This document shows positions 1-11,106 of a stretch of 41,247 nt of DNA, piece by piece. The stretch is taken from assembly GCA_964603255.1 (NCBI GenBank), contig CAZRVA010000010.1, forward strand, positions 1-41,247. Direction: 5' to 3'. The stretch is from UBA6183 sp964603255. Its GTDB lineage: Bacteria; Bacteroidota; Bacteroidia; UKL13-3. The stretch's first letter is position 1. Each line of letters opens with the position of its first letter. The notes below the pieces were generated by a model. It was given only the letters and a program-made list of their open reading frames with translations. It had not been told where the DNA came from and made no database searches. The translations under genes and the position numbers were made by a program.

Positions 1-23
1 CAGTAGTTAAGTATTAAACCTTA

Positions 24-3000
24 TTAGTTTACTTTAGTAATCTTCACAGTTTTAACAAACTCACCTTGGGTTACGTTTGCCATGTAAACACCTGGTGCCA
101 TTTCTTGGGCAATGGTGATTACGTTTGTTGGATTTTGATTGGTTAAGTTCATTACCATTCTGCCCGACATGTCGTACAATGTAATGGTTACCATTTCTGT
201 GCTTTCAGTTTCTAACTTAAAGTTAAATGCACTGTTACTAGGATTTGGATATACAATTAAGTTAATCTCACCATCCATAGTTTCTTGTGTGTACATATCA
301 CCATCAGCACTTGTTTTAGCAAATCCACATACTGCGTTGCAGCTACCTAATCTATCACCACTGTGTTGACCTAAGTGTGTTTGTACAGCGCTTATTGAGA
401 TAGATAATGTTTGTGGGTTGTTGCTATTTCCTGGAGGGTAGTGGCATAACAATACTTTAGGATTGTTAGGGCTTCCACCGTTGCTTCTTACATCAATTAC
501 ACAAATGGTAATGCTGCAAGTAGTTTGACATCCATAAGAATTTGTAATGGTACAAGTTAATGTGTAATTACCGCCTGCTGTTGGAGTAAATACAGGGTTA
601 GCAATATTGTAGTTGCTTAAACCTGAACCCGACCAGCTGTATGTAAACGGACCACCGCCTGTTGCTGTACAGGTAATGTTCATGCTTTGTGCACCATAAC
701 CTAAATACATTTGGTTAACTGCTGCCAAAGTATTGGTGCTACCTATAACAGTACCGTTGTTACGCGGTGCTGATGTAACATTGCATGATGGTATCACACC
801 CACAACGTTTACAGTTGAAGTAGTGGTTGATACATTTCCGTTAACATCGGTTACTGTTAAAGTTACCGTGTTGTTACCTATGTTACCACAGTTAAATGTA
901 CTTGGCGATACTGATAAGTTTGCAATTCCGCAATTATCGTAGCTGCCATTGTTTACCATTGCCGCAGTTACCGAGGCGCCACCATTAACTAAAGTTATAG
1001 TTACGTTCTGTGCAATTGCTGTTGGTGCAATGTTATCTTGAACAGTTACTACTGCACTTGCAGTTGAAACGTTTCCGTTTACATCAGTCACTGTTAAAGT
1101 TACATTGTTGTTACCTACGTTTGAGCAATTAAATGAAGTTTTGCTTAAGCTTACTGAAGCAATTCCGCAATTATCAAATGAACCATTGTTTACTGCGGCA
1201 GCTGTGGTTGAAGCAGCTCCATTAGCATCTAACTGGATGGTTACATTTTGTGCAATTGCTGTTGGTGCAATGTTATCTTGAACAGTTACTACCGCACTTG
1301 CAGTTGAAACGTTTCNNNNNNNNNNNNNNNNNNNNNNNNNNNNNNNNNNNNNNNNNNNNNNNNNNNNNNNNNNNNNNNNNNNNNNNNNNNNNNNNNNNNN
1401 NNNNNNNNNNNNNNNCAGCTCCGTTAGCGTCTAACTGAATGGTTACATTTTGTGCTACTGCGGTTGGTGCAATGTTATCTTGAACAGTTACTACCGCACT
1501 TGCAGTTGAAACGTTTCCGTTTACATCAGTTACTGTTAAAGTTACATTGTTGTTACCTACATTAGTGCAATCAAATGAAGTTTTGCTTAAGCTTACTGAA
1601 GCAATTCCGCAATTATCAGTTGAACCATTGTTAACCGCTGTTGCTGTAGTTGATGCAGCTCCGTTAGCGTCTAACTGAATGGTTACATTTTGTGCTACTG
1701 CGGTTGGTGCTTGATTATCAACCACGGTTACACTAAATGTAGTGCTTGATGTACCAACCGGATTAGTTGCCGTTGCAGTTACCTGAACTGTACCTACAGC
1801 GAAATTACTACCAGGAGCAATTGAATAAGTGATGGTTGAAGCAGGGATACCTGTTGTTTCTGTTGCAGTGTAATTAACTAAAGCACCACAAGCGTTAAGG
1901 TCGTTGTTAACTGTAATGTTACCCGGAGAAACAATAACCGGTGCTACACCTGTTACTGTAACAGTAAACGAGCATGTAGTTGTATTACCTGATTGATCTT
2001 TTGCTTGGTAAGTTACAGTTGATGTACCTAATGGGAATGTAGCGCCACTTGCTAAGCCTGAAACTAAACTTACTGTTGCAGTACAGTTATCAGTAGCAGT
2101 AGGCAATGCATAGTTTACTACAGCACCAGCTGCACTTGTAGCAAATACAGAAATATTAGCAGGGCAAGTAATAACCGGAGCAATGGCATCAACCACAGTT
2201 ACAAGTGCATTTGCAGTTGAAACATTGTTGCTTGCATCAGTTACAGTTAAGTTTACAGGAAGTGTTGCAGGAGCTTTGTTGGTAATGGTTGCTTTAAAAC
2301 TAATATTACCGCGATCAGTACCTGAACAGTTACCAATAGCTAAAACAATTTCGTTGTTACCAACCACAAATAAGTTTGATGCTGTAACGCTGTTAACCAC
2401 ATCAAAGTTTTGATAACCGGCACCACCATTGGTGTTAACACCATTAGCGCCTAATACTAGGCGATGATAAATGTTATCGCTGAAGTTAGCCATGTCAAAA
2501 TCTTTCTCTAAAGCTACGGCAACACCATTAATCCATATTTGAACAGTGTTATCAACGCTAGCTAAAAATTCAGCATTGATGTCATGTAAGCTGCTTAAGT
2601 AGAATGATTTTTTGAAGTATCTAATGTTACTTTCAGAGAACAATGCTTGTGTACCAGGAATAATATTGGTTACATATGCATTTAAAGATGGAGTAACAGT
2701 AAATGTTGATGCAGCAGGTAATGAACCTACACCAGCAAATGGCTGACCGCATGCAAGTGTAAATGGAGTAACGGTTGAACTTACTGTCCAAGATGTGTTG
2801 GTAGGTAAAACATGTGTAATGGTATTAAAGGTTAAATCAGCACAGCTAAAGTTCGACTTGTCAATTGCAATTGAAGAAATTGAGCAATTATCGGTTGAGC
2901 CATTGTTAATTTGCGAAGCTGTAATAGAAGCAGTACCGCTTGTTCCTAAGTTTACTGTTAAGTTTTGAGCAACAGCATTAGGTTTAATGGTATCAATAAC

Positions 3001-6000
3001 TGTTACTGTTGCCGGAGCAGTAGCAACATTTCCGTTTGCATCAGTTACAATTAAGTTAACAGCATTGTTACCCACTTTTGCGCAATTAAATGTACTTGAA
3101 GAACCTGTACCGGTCCAAGTGGCTTGAATGTATAAACGTTTTACTGTTCCACCACAAGGATCTCCAAATACACCATTTGTAGCTGGAATAGTCACTGAGT
3201 TTTGATTCAATGCATATCCTTCAACAATTGTTTTACTATTTGTTGCATGACACCATCCCTGCGTGTAATTATTGCAAGAACCGTTTGGTGTGCCATAACT
3301 TGCAAAGTCAATTGAAGTAATAACGGCACCGGCAGGAGCTGTTAAGGTTACATTTTGACCTTCTGTAGCAAAACCACAAATTGTACCGGTTTGACTCATA
3401 GATAAAGTAACTGCACCGCAATTGTCGGAGCTACCGTTATTGATATCAGCTGGAGTTACACTAGCAGTACCTGCTGCGTTTAAATAAACAGTTGCATTTT
3501 TTGATATTGCTTTAGGGGCTTTGTTATCTACAACAGTTACCACAAAGCTGCATGATGTAGTTCCACAAGTTCCGGTAACATTTATCGTTACAGTTGTTTG
3601 TCCAACATTAAATCTTGAACCACTTCCTGTACCAGCACCGCTGCCGGTAGTTGCACCACTAAAGGTATAGCTTGCAGTAGCGTTTGTTCCGGTTATCGTT
3701 GGTAAGTAAGTAAATACTGCTGAGCAGTTGTTTGAATCGGCATAAATTTGCTCGTATTGTGTTTGCGGGCAATTGGTAATTGCAACCGGTGAACAGCTGA
3801 TTTGTGCAGATAGGTTAAAGTTGTATACACTTTCATCGCAATCATCAGTAGTAATATTGATTGTTGCAGTGCGAGCTCCAACTGAATTTGCATTCATGCT
3901 AACTGTAATGTTTGCAGAAGTTCCGGCAGCAAGTGTTGCAGGTAATGTAATTCCACTAACTGAAAAATCAGCGGCATTTGTACCTGTAAAGTTGATGTTA
4001 CTGATGTTTAACGGACCTGTACCTGTATTTTCAATAGTAAACGATTTGCTAACTGCATTACCTAAAATTGCAGAACCCATATTGGTAAAGTTTGCAGTAG
4101 ATAAAGCTGTTGTGCCATCATAAATAGTAGTGTTGTTACCTTTAACATTAATATCACCTACAATGTAGTTGTTACAAACACCATTTGTTCCACCTTGTAA
4201 AATCCAGTTAGAAGTATTACCGTTTAAAGCAAAGTTGTTTAATATACCATTGCCATTGTTTACAGTGGTATCATTTAAAGTAGTTATACCGGCATTATTT
4301 ACACCTGCTAAACCGTTATCAAAATTGTAATTAGCAAATAAACCGTTACCAACTCCGTTTAGTTGGCAGTTGTATTGCGATGTAATTTCTTGTGCACACA
4401 AAGCACGGTTCCAAACCCGTACTTCATCAATAACACCTTTAAAGAATCTGCGGGTTCCGTAACCAGCATCATCGTTATGTCTACCAATAAACATGTTGGT
4501 ATTTCCATTTAAAGGAGCTTGGTTGTGGTTAACCACATCTTTTAAAACACCATTAATGTATGTTTCTACTTTACCATTGGTATATACAATTGCAATATGC
4601 ACCCATTGTCCGGCTACAATTGAATTATCATAAAACGTTCTGAAACCATTTTTATACTCAACAGTAATTTGTGAACCATAACTGTTGATGTTGATACCCA
4701 TACCTAAACCATAATTACCCGGTACATCATTACTTAAAATGTTATTCGGATAAAAATTGGTATTCTCTGTTCTCATTTCAGGTTTAACGTACGCCTCTAA
4801 AGTAACTGGAATTGCGTTAATGGCGGGCATATTAGTTACATTAACCCAGTCATCAACCCCATCAAAATGTAACGCTTTAGCTGGTTGATTAATTACCACA
4901 GTGGTATTAGCCGAAGCACTGCATCCATTAGCAGTACCAACAACAGTGTATGTACCGGCCGCAGCTAAACTTACATTATTAATAGTTGGGTTAGCTAGGT
5001 TTGATGTAAATCCGTTAGGACCACTCCAAGAATAAGTAGTAGCACCTGATGCAGATAAGTTTAATGTTTGTCCAACGGCAACTCCACTGTTTGCAGTAGC
5101 ATTTACAGTAGGATTTGAATTAACGGTAACTTGAGTTGCTGCCGATGTAACATTAGGACAACCGGTTCTACCAATAGTAACTGTATAAGTATTTGCTGTT
5201 GATGCAGAATACGTTGAATTTGTAGCACCACTTATTGCACCATTTGTATTATTCCATTGATAAGTTAATCCCAAGCCACTTGTTGCATTAAGGGTAACAT
5301 TACTACCATTACAAATAGTTGTGTTGCCTGATGCAGTAATAGCAGCAGTTGGATTAACTGTGGTAAAGTTACTATTAATTATTGCAGAAAACTGAGGTAC
5401 GGCATCTTCATGCACAAAGTAAACAGTATAGTTTGTTGCTTGATTTAATCCACTTATGTTAAAACTACGCTGTGTGTTAGCTGTCATAGTGCCATTGCCA
5501 CTTGCTGCAACAGTTACAGATCCATAATTAACACCGGCTTTAATTTGTGCAGCTGTTGGAGCAGCAGAACCCTGAGGTACTGTAATCCAATATCCTGTTC
5601 CGTTAGCAGTAGCAGTAGCATTATAGGTAGCAGTATTACAAGTAATGTTTTGTACACTACCCGATGCTTGAGCAACTTCGTTAATAATATTATCAATGTT
5701 TGCTAAAGATCCTGCTGCGTAATACCAAGTAAACTCATCACTTGCATTTGGAGCCAAGTCATTTAAACGCATGTAAAATGCATACGACCCATCGTTAGTA
5801 ATATCAAATGTTGAAGTAGCAGGATTGGTATTCATTGCATTGGTAAAACTACAACATCCTGAAACACTGGTTTGACCTCTGTTTGAATTGGTGTAAACCA
5901 AAACAGCTTCAGCACCTGAAGAAATTTTTAATGCTAATGCTTGCTGTGAAGTAGTTGTATTTTGTACAAATGCTCCATTAACAATGTTACCTCTTTGTTT

Positions 6001-6564
6001 TCTTGGAACATCGCTTGTACCAACCCAATCATCGCGGGTACCAACCCATACACGTACGTTTTCTGTTAAAGTAGCATCAGTATTTGTAACTTTTACTTTA
6101 ATACCAATATAACCACTTGCTTGAGGTAAAGTATAGGTTTGTTCAATTAGTAAAAGTTTGCCACCTATATTAATGGTGCCGGTTGATTTAACAACACCCC
6201 AACCTGTAGTTGCACTCGTAGCAATGTAACCTGAGTAATCAATTACTTGTCCTGATAATGCTGGGTTAACTACAACTGTACCGTTTATATTCCAATTATT
6301 GGTTTTGTCGCCACCAACAGCAACGGCAATATCCAATGGATAATTAGAAAATGTTAACTTTCTCCAAGTGCTGGAAACACCATCAAAATAAAAAGGTTGT
6401 TGTACATTTCCATATGCATTAATGGAGTTCTCGGCACCATTACCCATACGTAAATAACCGTTATTCAAAACCTTAATCTGGGCCGAAACATTTAAAGCAA
6501 ACAAACTAACAACCAATGTCAGCATGTTTTTAAAATTAGCTAATTTTTGTATTTGTGTTTTCAT
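24..6564 (-). CDS. Giant HYR-repeat T9SS adhesin with lectin-like inserts, interrupted by an assembly gap
   Basis: This is one gene of about 2192 residues or more, broken by the run of Ns at 1316-1415. The 100-N filler shifts the frame, so the upstream part appears to stop falsely at 1273. Residues 1-29 form a signal peptide ending NVSAQ. Two Ig/PKD-like units lie at about 405-555, a LamG-like domain at 560-795 (starts ALHFDGVDDWV), a choice-of-anchor-D-like domain at 800-920, a SUEL-type lectin-like domain at about 1055-1150 (ASYGT, FGDPCGGT), a galactose-binding-like sandwich at about 1290-1435, a canonical HYR domain near 1460-1540, and then 80-residue HYR-like repeats. The C-terminus is a type A T9SS sorting domain (VYPNPSNSAF, ending VKITKVN). 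The product is expected to be secreted and held on the cell surface as an adhesin. The ligand is unknown. The start at 6564 lies 2 bp after the stop of the upstream small gene, so the two are probably coupled. Confidence 0.85.
787..1727 (-). repeat. 240-bp tandem repeats coding for 80-residue HYR-like units
   Basis: Consecutive 240-bp units code for nearly identical 80-residue segments that begin VQDNIAPTA, pass through DNCGIASVSLSK and end VTDVNGNVSTASAVVT. Three units are visible in full and one is cut by the N gap. DNA identity is high between the central units, including synonymous positions, which points to recent duplication or gene conversion. The copy nearest the C-terminus is more diverged. 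Older, diverged copies of the same unit lie upstream in the gene near 2860-3540. Confidence 0.9.
1316..1415. other. Assembly gap of exactly 100 Ns inside a tandem repeat
   Basis: Exactly 100 Ns interrupt the repeat array of the left adhesin. Matching positions in the repeat recur every 240 bp on both sides (1021 and 1261; 1463 and 1703), but the distance across the gap (1261 to 1463) is only 202 bp. The true gap should therefore be 138 bp plus a multiple of 240 bp. That length also restores the reading frame, whereas 100 does not. The Ns are a placeholder for collapsed repeats. Confidence 0.95.
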
Positions 6565-6566
6565 AA

Positions 6567-7022
6567 CTAGTTAATTTTAGTTTCTGTAATAGCCCAAACA
6601 CCATTAGTTTTCGTTAACTTAATGGTGGCAGCCACAAATTGGTCGTAACTTCCATTAAAATTATAGTAATAAACCATGTCAAACATAGCTTGATTGCCTT
6701 CTATTTTAACATCATGAAACAGGAAAAAATTGGTTTTTCCCAGCCCTAACATGGTACTCTTGTCGTACAACTCAACAGCAATTTGAGCGAATGATACACC
6801 TTGTACGGTTGGAACAGAAACGCCATGGTTCATTACAGCATGCGTGCGCGTTAAACCAGAGGTAAGTGAAGGGTAATGACTTTGAAATGCTTGAACTTGA
6901 GAGCATGCTTCAAATGCCATCCAAAAATCTGAGGGGGTCTGACTCTTAGCGTGAATGCATGAAAGCATGATGCCAAAGAATACAACCAAACTCTTGAACA
7001 GTTGTAAAGTTTGTTTTTTCAT
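6567..7022 (-). CDS. Small exported protein encoded directly upstream of the giant adhesin
   Basis: This 151-residue protein has a clear signal peptide (about residues 1-28, ending CIHAKSQ). The mature part of roughly 120 residues matches no family I recognise. Its end (VWAITETKIN), the preceding FVAATIKLTK strand and the overall length are reminiscent of an NTF2-like cone fold, but this is only an impression. There is no T9SS sorting domain and no lipobox, so the periplasm is the likely location. Its TAG stop is 2 bp from the ATG of the adhesin, which implies one transcript and translational coupling. It may assist folding or export of the adhesin. The 313 bp before it is free of genes and should hold the operon promoter. 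Confidence 0.75.
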   Translation of the reverse strand: MKKQTLQLFKSLVVFFGIMLSCIHAKSQTPSDFWMAFEACSQVQAFQSHYPSLTSGLTRTHAVMNHGVSVPTVQGVSFAQIAVELYDKSTMLGLGKTNFFLFHDVKIEGNQAMFDMVYYYNFNGSYDQFVAATIKLTKTNGVWAITETKIN

Positions 7023-7335
7023 ATGATTTTAGATTAGGTATTTATGTTTAAAACTTAAATTATGGTATACAACAGCACACTCATAATCAAAATTTCAAAC
7101 TCAAACTTAAACCTACATTAAACCAATAAGTACCTTTCGCAATGGTACACAATCATGTATTTTGTGTAAGTGGTAGAATAACCAAATCAGACGCACACAA
7201 TCAAAAATATAGAACGGTACATGTTGATGTATGCTGAACAAAGAAATCTTCTAAGGCAGTGTGGTAATTAAACGTTCATTAATAAAATGTATTAGTGCAA
7301 ATAGTGTTTGATAAATAGATACGCACGCTTCAAAT
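7023..7335. other. Intergenic region, probable promoter region of the adhesin operon
   Basis: This 313-bp stretch separates the sensor kinase stop from the small exported gene. I see no credible ORF. Two perfect TAnnTTTG -7 matches occur on the minus strand: TAAGTTTG at 7102-7109 and TATTTTTG at 7202-7209. Neither has a TTTG box at the usual 19-20 bp upstream, so a promoter here would be weak or activator-dependent. A single GTTCATTAA at 7274 resembles half of the LytTR-like element found elsewhere in the window but has no partner 21 bp away. Confidence 0.45.
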
Positions 7336-10300
7336 CTATTTGCCATCCAACCATTGAATGGTAACCCGCGTTCCAACTGCTTCGGTAGAATTTATTGCAA
7401 CTGTTAATCCAATTAAATCACTCAAGTCGCTGATGATGTAATAACCCAAACCTGTTCCAGATGAATCGATGTTTTTAGCCTGTTCGGCAGTAATTTTTTC
7501 ACCTTGAATAATTTTATTTAACCTATTTAGTGTTGATTGGTTAATTCCACAACCATTGTCTTCAATTGTTAAATGATGTCTAAAGTCTATAAAATCATAA
7601 CTCACGCTAATTGAAGAGTTTTTTACATACTTTGCTGAGTTTGCTATCAGATTTTGTAGTATGATACTTATTACTGTTCTATCTGTTTTCACAATCACAT
7701 CGGGATCAACCTTGTTATAAAAAGTAATATTATTTGTTTGGATAGCTTGCTCAAGCAAATCACCAATATCCTGTACCAAAACATACAGCGAAACAGCTTC
7801 ATAAATAGGTGTAATCCTTTTATCTTGGTATTTTATCCAATTTAAAATATTTTGTGCGTTCTGGTAAAGTCTTCCTGTAGTAATTTGTACATCGGTTAGT
7901 AAACCCTTCACATCAGTCTCTTTATCTAAGTTAGCTTGAGTTACCATTGACATAAATTTAAGAGGCGTTACAATATCATGTGAAATGATAGAAACTAATT
8001 TACTTTTAATAGTGACTGTTTGCCTCAATTCACGCTCGGATGCCAGCAACATTTGGTTTGAAATCTCAAGATCTTGCGTTCTGCGTTTTACAATAGACGC
8101 TAACATTCGCTTTTGTTTCAACAAAGAAAGATTGTATAGGTATACAGATAAAATTAATAAAGAAGCCACCAGCGTAACAACAAAAATCCAGAACCACCAA
8201 GACTCATAATACTCTTTGTCTATATTCACATCAAACTCTATCTGTTGAATTTGATCATCAAAGCTATTGGTTTTAATAACCAAAATTCGGTATCTACCGG
8301 ATGGTAAATAGCTAATATTTATTACAGGCCTTGAAAGTGAAATACGGCCACTATATGTTAATGGACCAATAACTTTATAAAACAGTACTTCATTTTCCTT
8401 ATTTTTCCAATAAGGAGTGGCAAACTGAATACGGAGCAAACTTTTATTTCCATCTCGAGATATCTTCATCTCTTCTCCGTTATACAAAACTGGCTTATCA
8501 TTAATCCAACATTCATCGGCAAAAATGGGAACATTTTTATATACCTTAGATAAAACATAAGGGTTAAAATAAACAATCCCACTCATGGTTGAGAAATAAA
8601 ACAATCCATTTCTATCTTCTATGGCACTAGGTCTCCTTCCTCCATTAAACTCTGCACTAAGCAAGCCATTTTGTTTATCGTACTTAATATAATTAATTAT
8701 GTATGAAGAATCTTTTATTCTTCTTAAAACATCTCGATAATGTATTACATATAATCCATTGTTTGTTCCTACCCAAAATCGCCCCAAACTATCACAAAGG
8801 GTAACATGAGATTTACTAATTAAACCCAACGCATCATAATTAAGTTGATAAAAGTTTTCTTTGTCAACAACCACTATTCCATTACCAAACGTGCATAAAA
8901 ACAATCGATCATCGTATGTAGTAATACTTCTGATATTTAAGTCATCCCTACTTTTTTTTATGCTGTTGTACCTCTGATTATAAACCAACAGACCCGATGA
9001 CGTGGCTAGGTAAATTCTGTCACGCAACTTTAATACATCATTTACTCTAACCTGACTGTGTATGTTACTGTGCGCATATTGTGTAATAACTTTGTCGTTA
9101 TAAACGATATAAAAAAACTTCCTGTCTGCACAAAACATTGTATCACCCCAGTGCTTTATAACACTAATATCGCTGTACTTGGTTTTAAAAACGCTTGCAC
9201 TACTTTGGGTGGGTGGATGATAGGAAACAATTTCATTTTGTCTTGCGAAATAGATGAATCCACTTTTTTCATCAAGCACCTCTTGACTAACAGTTTCGTT
9301 ATAATTAATCTTACTTTGATATGCTCCACCTTTAAAAAATTGCTTTTTGGCTGTTGCGATAATTGAGTCGTTGTAAATGGTAAATGCAAAAAGTGGATCA
9401 GGTTGATGGTGATGCGCCAGAGGCTCTGGATCGCGCATGTACGAAAAATAGTTTGGCCGTAGCAGATAAATCCCGTTTGTTAACGTTCCAACAGCAATGA
9501 TATCTCGTTCGGATTCCACATCAATATCAGTAATAATTTCATCCTTACTTAATGACGCGTATATCGGATCTAATGTAAATAATTGCTTGTGAAATCGGAG
9601 TCGGTATATAACATTATTATGAGATACAAAAACCTGCCCGCTATGCTTAAAAAAAACCTTGTAAGGAACTTTACTTTCCCTTTTAAATGAAACCACTTTT
9701 TCGAGGGATAATTTGTATTTATCACCTATTTCAACTCTGTATATACTTCCATCGATTGAAAAAAGATAATTGTCATCACCCCATTTAAAAAATGAGGCAA
9801 TCTGGTTGTATTTAAATTCAGTAGATCCGACAATTTTATTACCATCAAATAAAACAATAGATTTATATTTTGCTGCAAGCATCAAATCATCGTTTACTGA
9901 TAACACATGAAACGGAATTGGAGCAAGGTTAAATGGATTATCTTTTTTTAATACATAATCAAATTTTTTACTTACGGGATGAAGTCCACTTAAGTTAGAT
10001 AATGATTGCCTGGCCTCACCAAACTCCAACTTATTTTCGTTGATAAAATACTTTACACCATCTGCATTATAAACATACAAAACATCGTTTTTATCCTTGA
10101 TAATTGACTTGAACCTGTCGTTTTTAATAACAGGTTGATTGAACATACTGAAAATTTTAAAGTTTACACCATCAAACCTAACCAAACCATCTTCAGTAGC
10201 CATCCACAAAAAACCATACTTAGTAAATGCAAGTTTGTTAATACTATTCTGTGGTAAGCCTTCTGACTGAGTTAAGTGCTGGCTAAAATATTTTTGTGCC

Positions 10301-10371
10301 TGCGCATAAATCGTATTGCTTAACAAGCAAAAAAGGAACAGTAGGACTACAATACTTTTATTACTTTTCAT
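7336..10371 (-). CDS. Propeller-type sensor histidine kinase
   Basis: This 1011-residue protein starts with a signal peptide (about 1-24, ending TIYAQA). Two-component-regulator propeller blades follow, seen in motifs such as GLPQNSINKLAF and FLWMATEDGLVRFDG, then a Y_Y_Y-like domain up to about residue 715. A single membrane helix lies at about 724-748 (begins WWFWIFVVTL), followed by a short coiled coil. The HisKA region carries ISHDIVTPL with phospho-acceptor His798. The ATPase domain shows NLIANSAKY (N box), DNGCGI (G1) and GTGLGYYI (G2). The kinase should sense a periplasmic ligand and phosphorylate the regulator encoded just upstream, whose gene it overlaps by 11 bp. It has no receiver or AraC domain, unlike the hybrid kinases common in this phylum. 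Such propeller sensors often detect glycans, but this ligand is unknown. Confidence 0.9.
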   Translation of the reverse strand: MKSNKSIVVLLFLFCLLSNTIYAQAQKYFSQHLTQSEGLPQNSINKLAFTKYGFLWMATEDGLVRFDGVNFKIFSMFNQPVIKNDRFKSIIKDKNDVLYVYNADGVKYFINENKLEFGEARQSLSNLSGLHPVSKKFDYVLKKDNPFNLAPIPFHVLSVNDDLMLAAKYKSIVLFDGNKIVGSTEFKYNQIASFFKWGDDNYLFSIDGSIYRVEIGDKYKLSLEKVVSFKRESKVPYKVFFKHSGQVFVSHNNVIYRLRFHKQLFTLDPIYASLSKDEIITDIDVESERDIIAVGTLTNGIYLLRPNYFSYMRDPEPLAHHHQPDPLFAFTIYNDSIIATAKKQFFKGGAYQSKINYNETVSQEVLDEKSGFIYFARQNEIVSYHPPTQSSASVFKTKYSDISVIKHWGDTMFCADRKFFYIVYNDKVITQYAHSNIHSQVRVNDVLKLRDRIYLATSSGLLVYNQRYNSIKKSRDDLNIRSITTYDDRLFLCTFGNGIVVVDKENFYQLNYDALGLISKSHVTLCDSLGRFWVGTNNGLYVIHYRDVLRRIKDSSYIINYIKYDKQNGLLSAEFNGGRRPSAIEDRNGLFYFSTMSGIVYFNPYVLSKVYKNVPIFADECWINDKPVLYNGEEMKISRDGNKSLLRIQFATPYWKNKENEVLFYKVIGPLTYSGRISLSRPVINISYLPSGRYRILVIKTNSFDDQIQQIEFDVNIDKEYYESWWFWIFVVTLVASLLILSVYLYNLSLLKQKRMLASIVKRRTQDLEISNQMLLASERELRQTVTIKSKLVSIISHDIVTPLKFMSMVTQANLDKETDVKGLLTDVQITTGRLYQNAQNILNWIKYQDKRITPIYEAVSLYVLVQDIGDLLEQAIQTNNITFYNKVDPDVIVKTDRTVISIILQNLIANSAKYVKNSSISVSYDFIDFRHHLTIEDNGCGINQSTLNRLNKIIQGEKITAEQAKNIDSSGTGLGYYIISDLSDLIGLTVAINSTEAVGTRVTIQWLDGK

Positions 10372-10990
10372 TGCTGTACAAATCCATTAGGCGTACCAAA
10401 TCAACTATACTAGTAGCACCTGTTTTCTCAAAAATCCTGGCTTTATAAGTTGCTACCGTGGTAGTTTTTAAGTCGAGTATTCCGCATATTTCCTTAACAG
10501 ATATTCCTTTAACAAGATACTGTAAAACGGCAAACTCCCGCTCCGAGAGTTCATCAATTGGATTTGAAGGCTTTGATCTATCGGCATAGGCATCATACAA
10601 TATGTGTTCGCTGAAATAACATTTGTTTTGAAAAAATCGACCAAAAGCATTGATAACATGCTTCTCTGATAGTTGTTTACTCAAAAATGCCTGTACTCCC
10701 AATTTTAGCATTCGTGGTGCGTACAAGTCTTCACTGCACATGGTGTATATCATTAGTGGCAAATCAGGATTGGCCTTTCTAATATCAGGCAATATTTCCA
10801 ATAAATTGGCATCAAGCAGCTGCATATCTAACACAGCATGTGTGTAAGACTTCTTTTGAAGTTCACTTAACACATCGTCCGTCCTATCTACCTCTGTCCA
10901 TTCCGATTTTCCGAAATTATTATCTATCAGGGTCCGAAGCCCTCTTCTTATAATAACATGATCATCTGCAAGCAAAATATTACGGGCCAT
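10361..10990 (-). CDS. NarL/FixJ-type response regulator (REC and LuxR HTH)
   Basis: This 209-residue protein has an N-terminal receiver domain with the acidic pair D9/D10, phospho-acceptor D55 (in AVLDMQL), T83 and K105 at the expected switch positions. The C-terminal LuxR-type helix-turn-helix spans about residues 148-193 (LSEREFAVLQYLVKG). This is a DNA-binding transcription factor activated by phosphorylation. It is the first gene of an operon with the propeller kinase, with an 11-bp overlap (10361-10371). Its targets are probably nearby: the divergent adhesin starts 117 bp away and the HYR adhesin operon lies downstream. I found no obvious operator. Confidence 0.92.
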   Translation of the reverse strand: MARNILLADDHVIIRRGLRTLIDNNFGKSEWTEVDRTDDVLSELQKKSYTHAVLDMQLLDANLLEILPDIRKANPDLPLMIYTMCSEDLYAPRMLKLGVQAFLSKQLSEKHVINAFGRFFQNKCYFSEHILYDAYADRSKPSNPIDELSEREFAVLQYLVKGISVKEICGILDLKTTTVATYKARIFEKTGATSIVDLVRLMDLYSNEK

Positions 10991-11106
10991 TTTAGGTCAT
11001 TTTTTAGTAACAAACACAACAACAACGCTATTGTAGTAATTGTTCTACAAAGTCAATTATTGATTCAAAATAATTTTACGCTAAATTAAACAAACATCAA
11101 ACAAAC

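Noticed and set aside
1273..1315. Apparent C-terminal end KRFNCKCGSNCSR of the adhesin just left of the N gap
   Set aside because: This is the wrong frame caused by the 100-N filler. The correct frame is open on both sides and matches the repeats.
7274..7282. GTTCATTAA as a third LytTR-type site, upstream of the adhesin operon
   Set aside because: There is no second half-site 21 bp on either side, and such a short word is expected by chance in AT-rich DNA.
7313..7341. 8-bp inverted repeat overlapping the propeller kinase stop codon as a terminator
   Set aside because: The stem is A/T-rich with a 13-nt loop and no T run on the minus strand, so it is unlikely to terminate.
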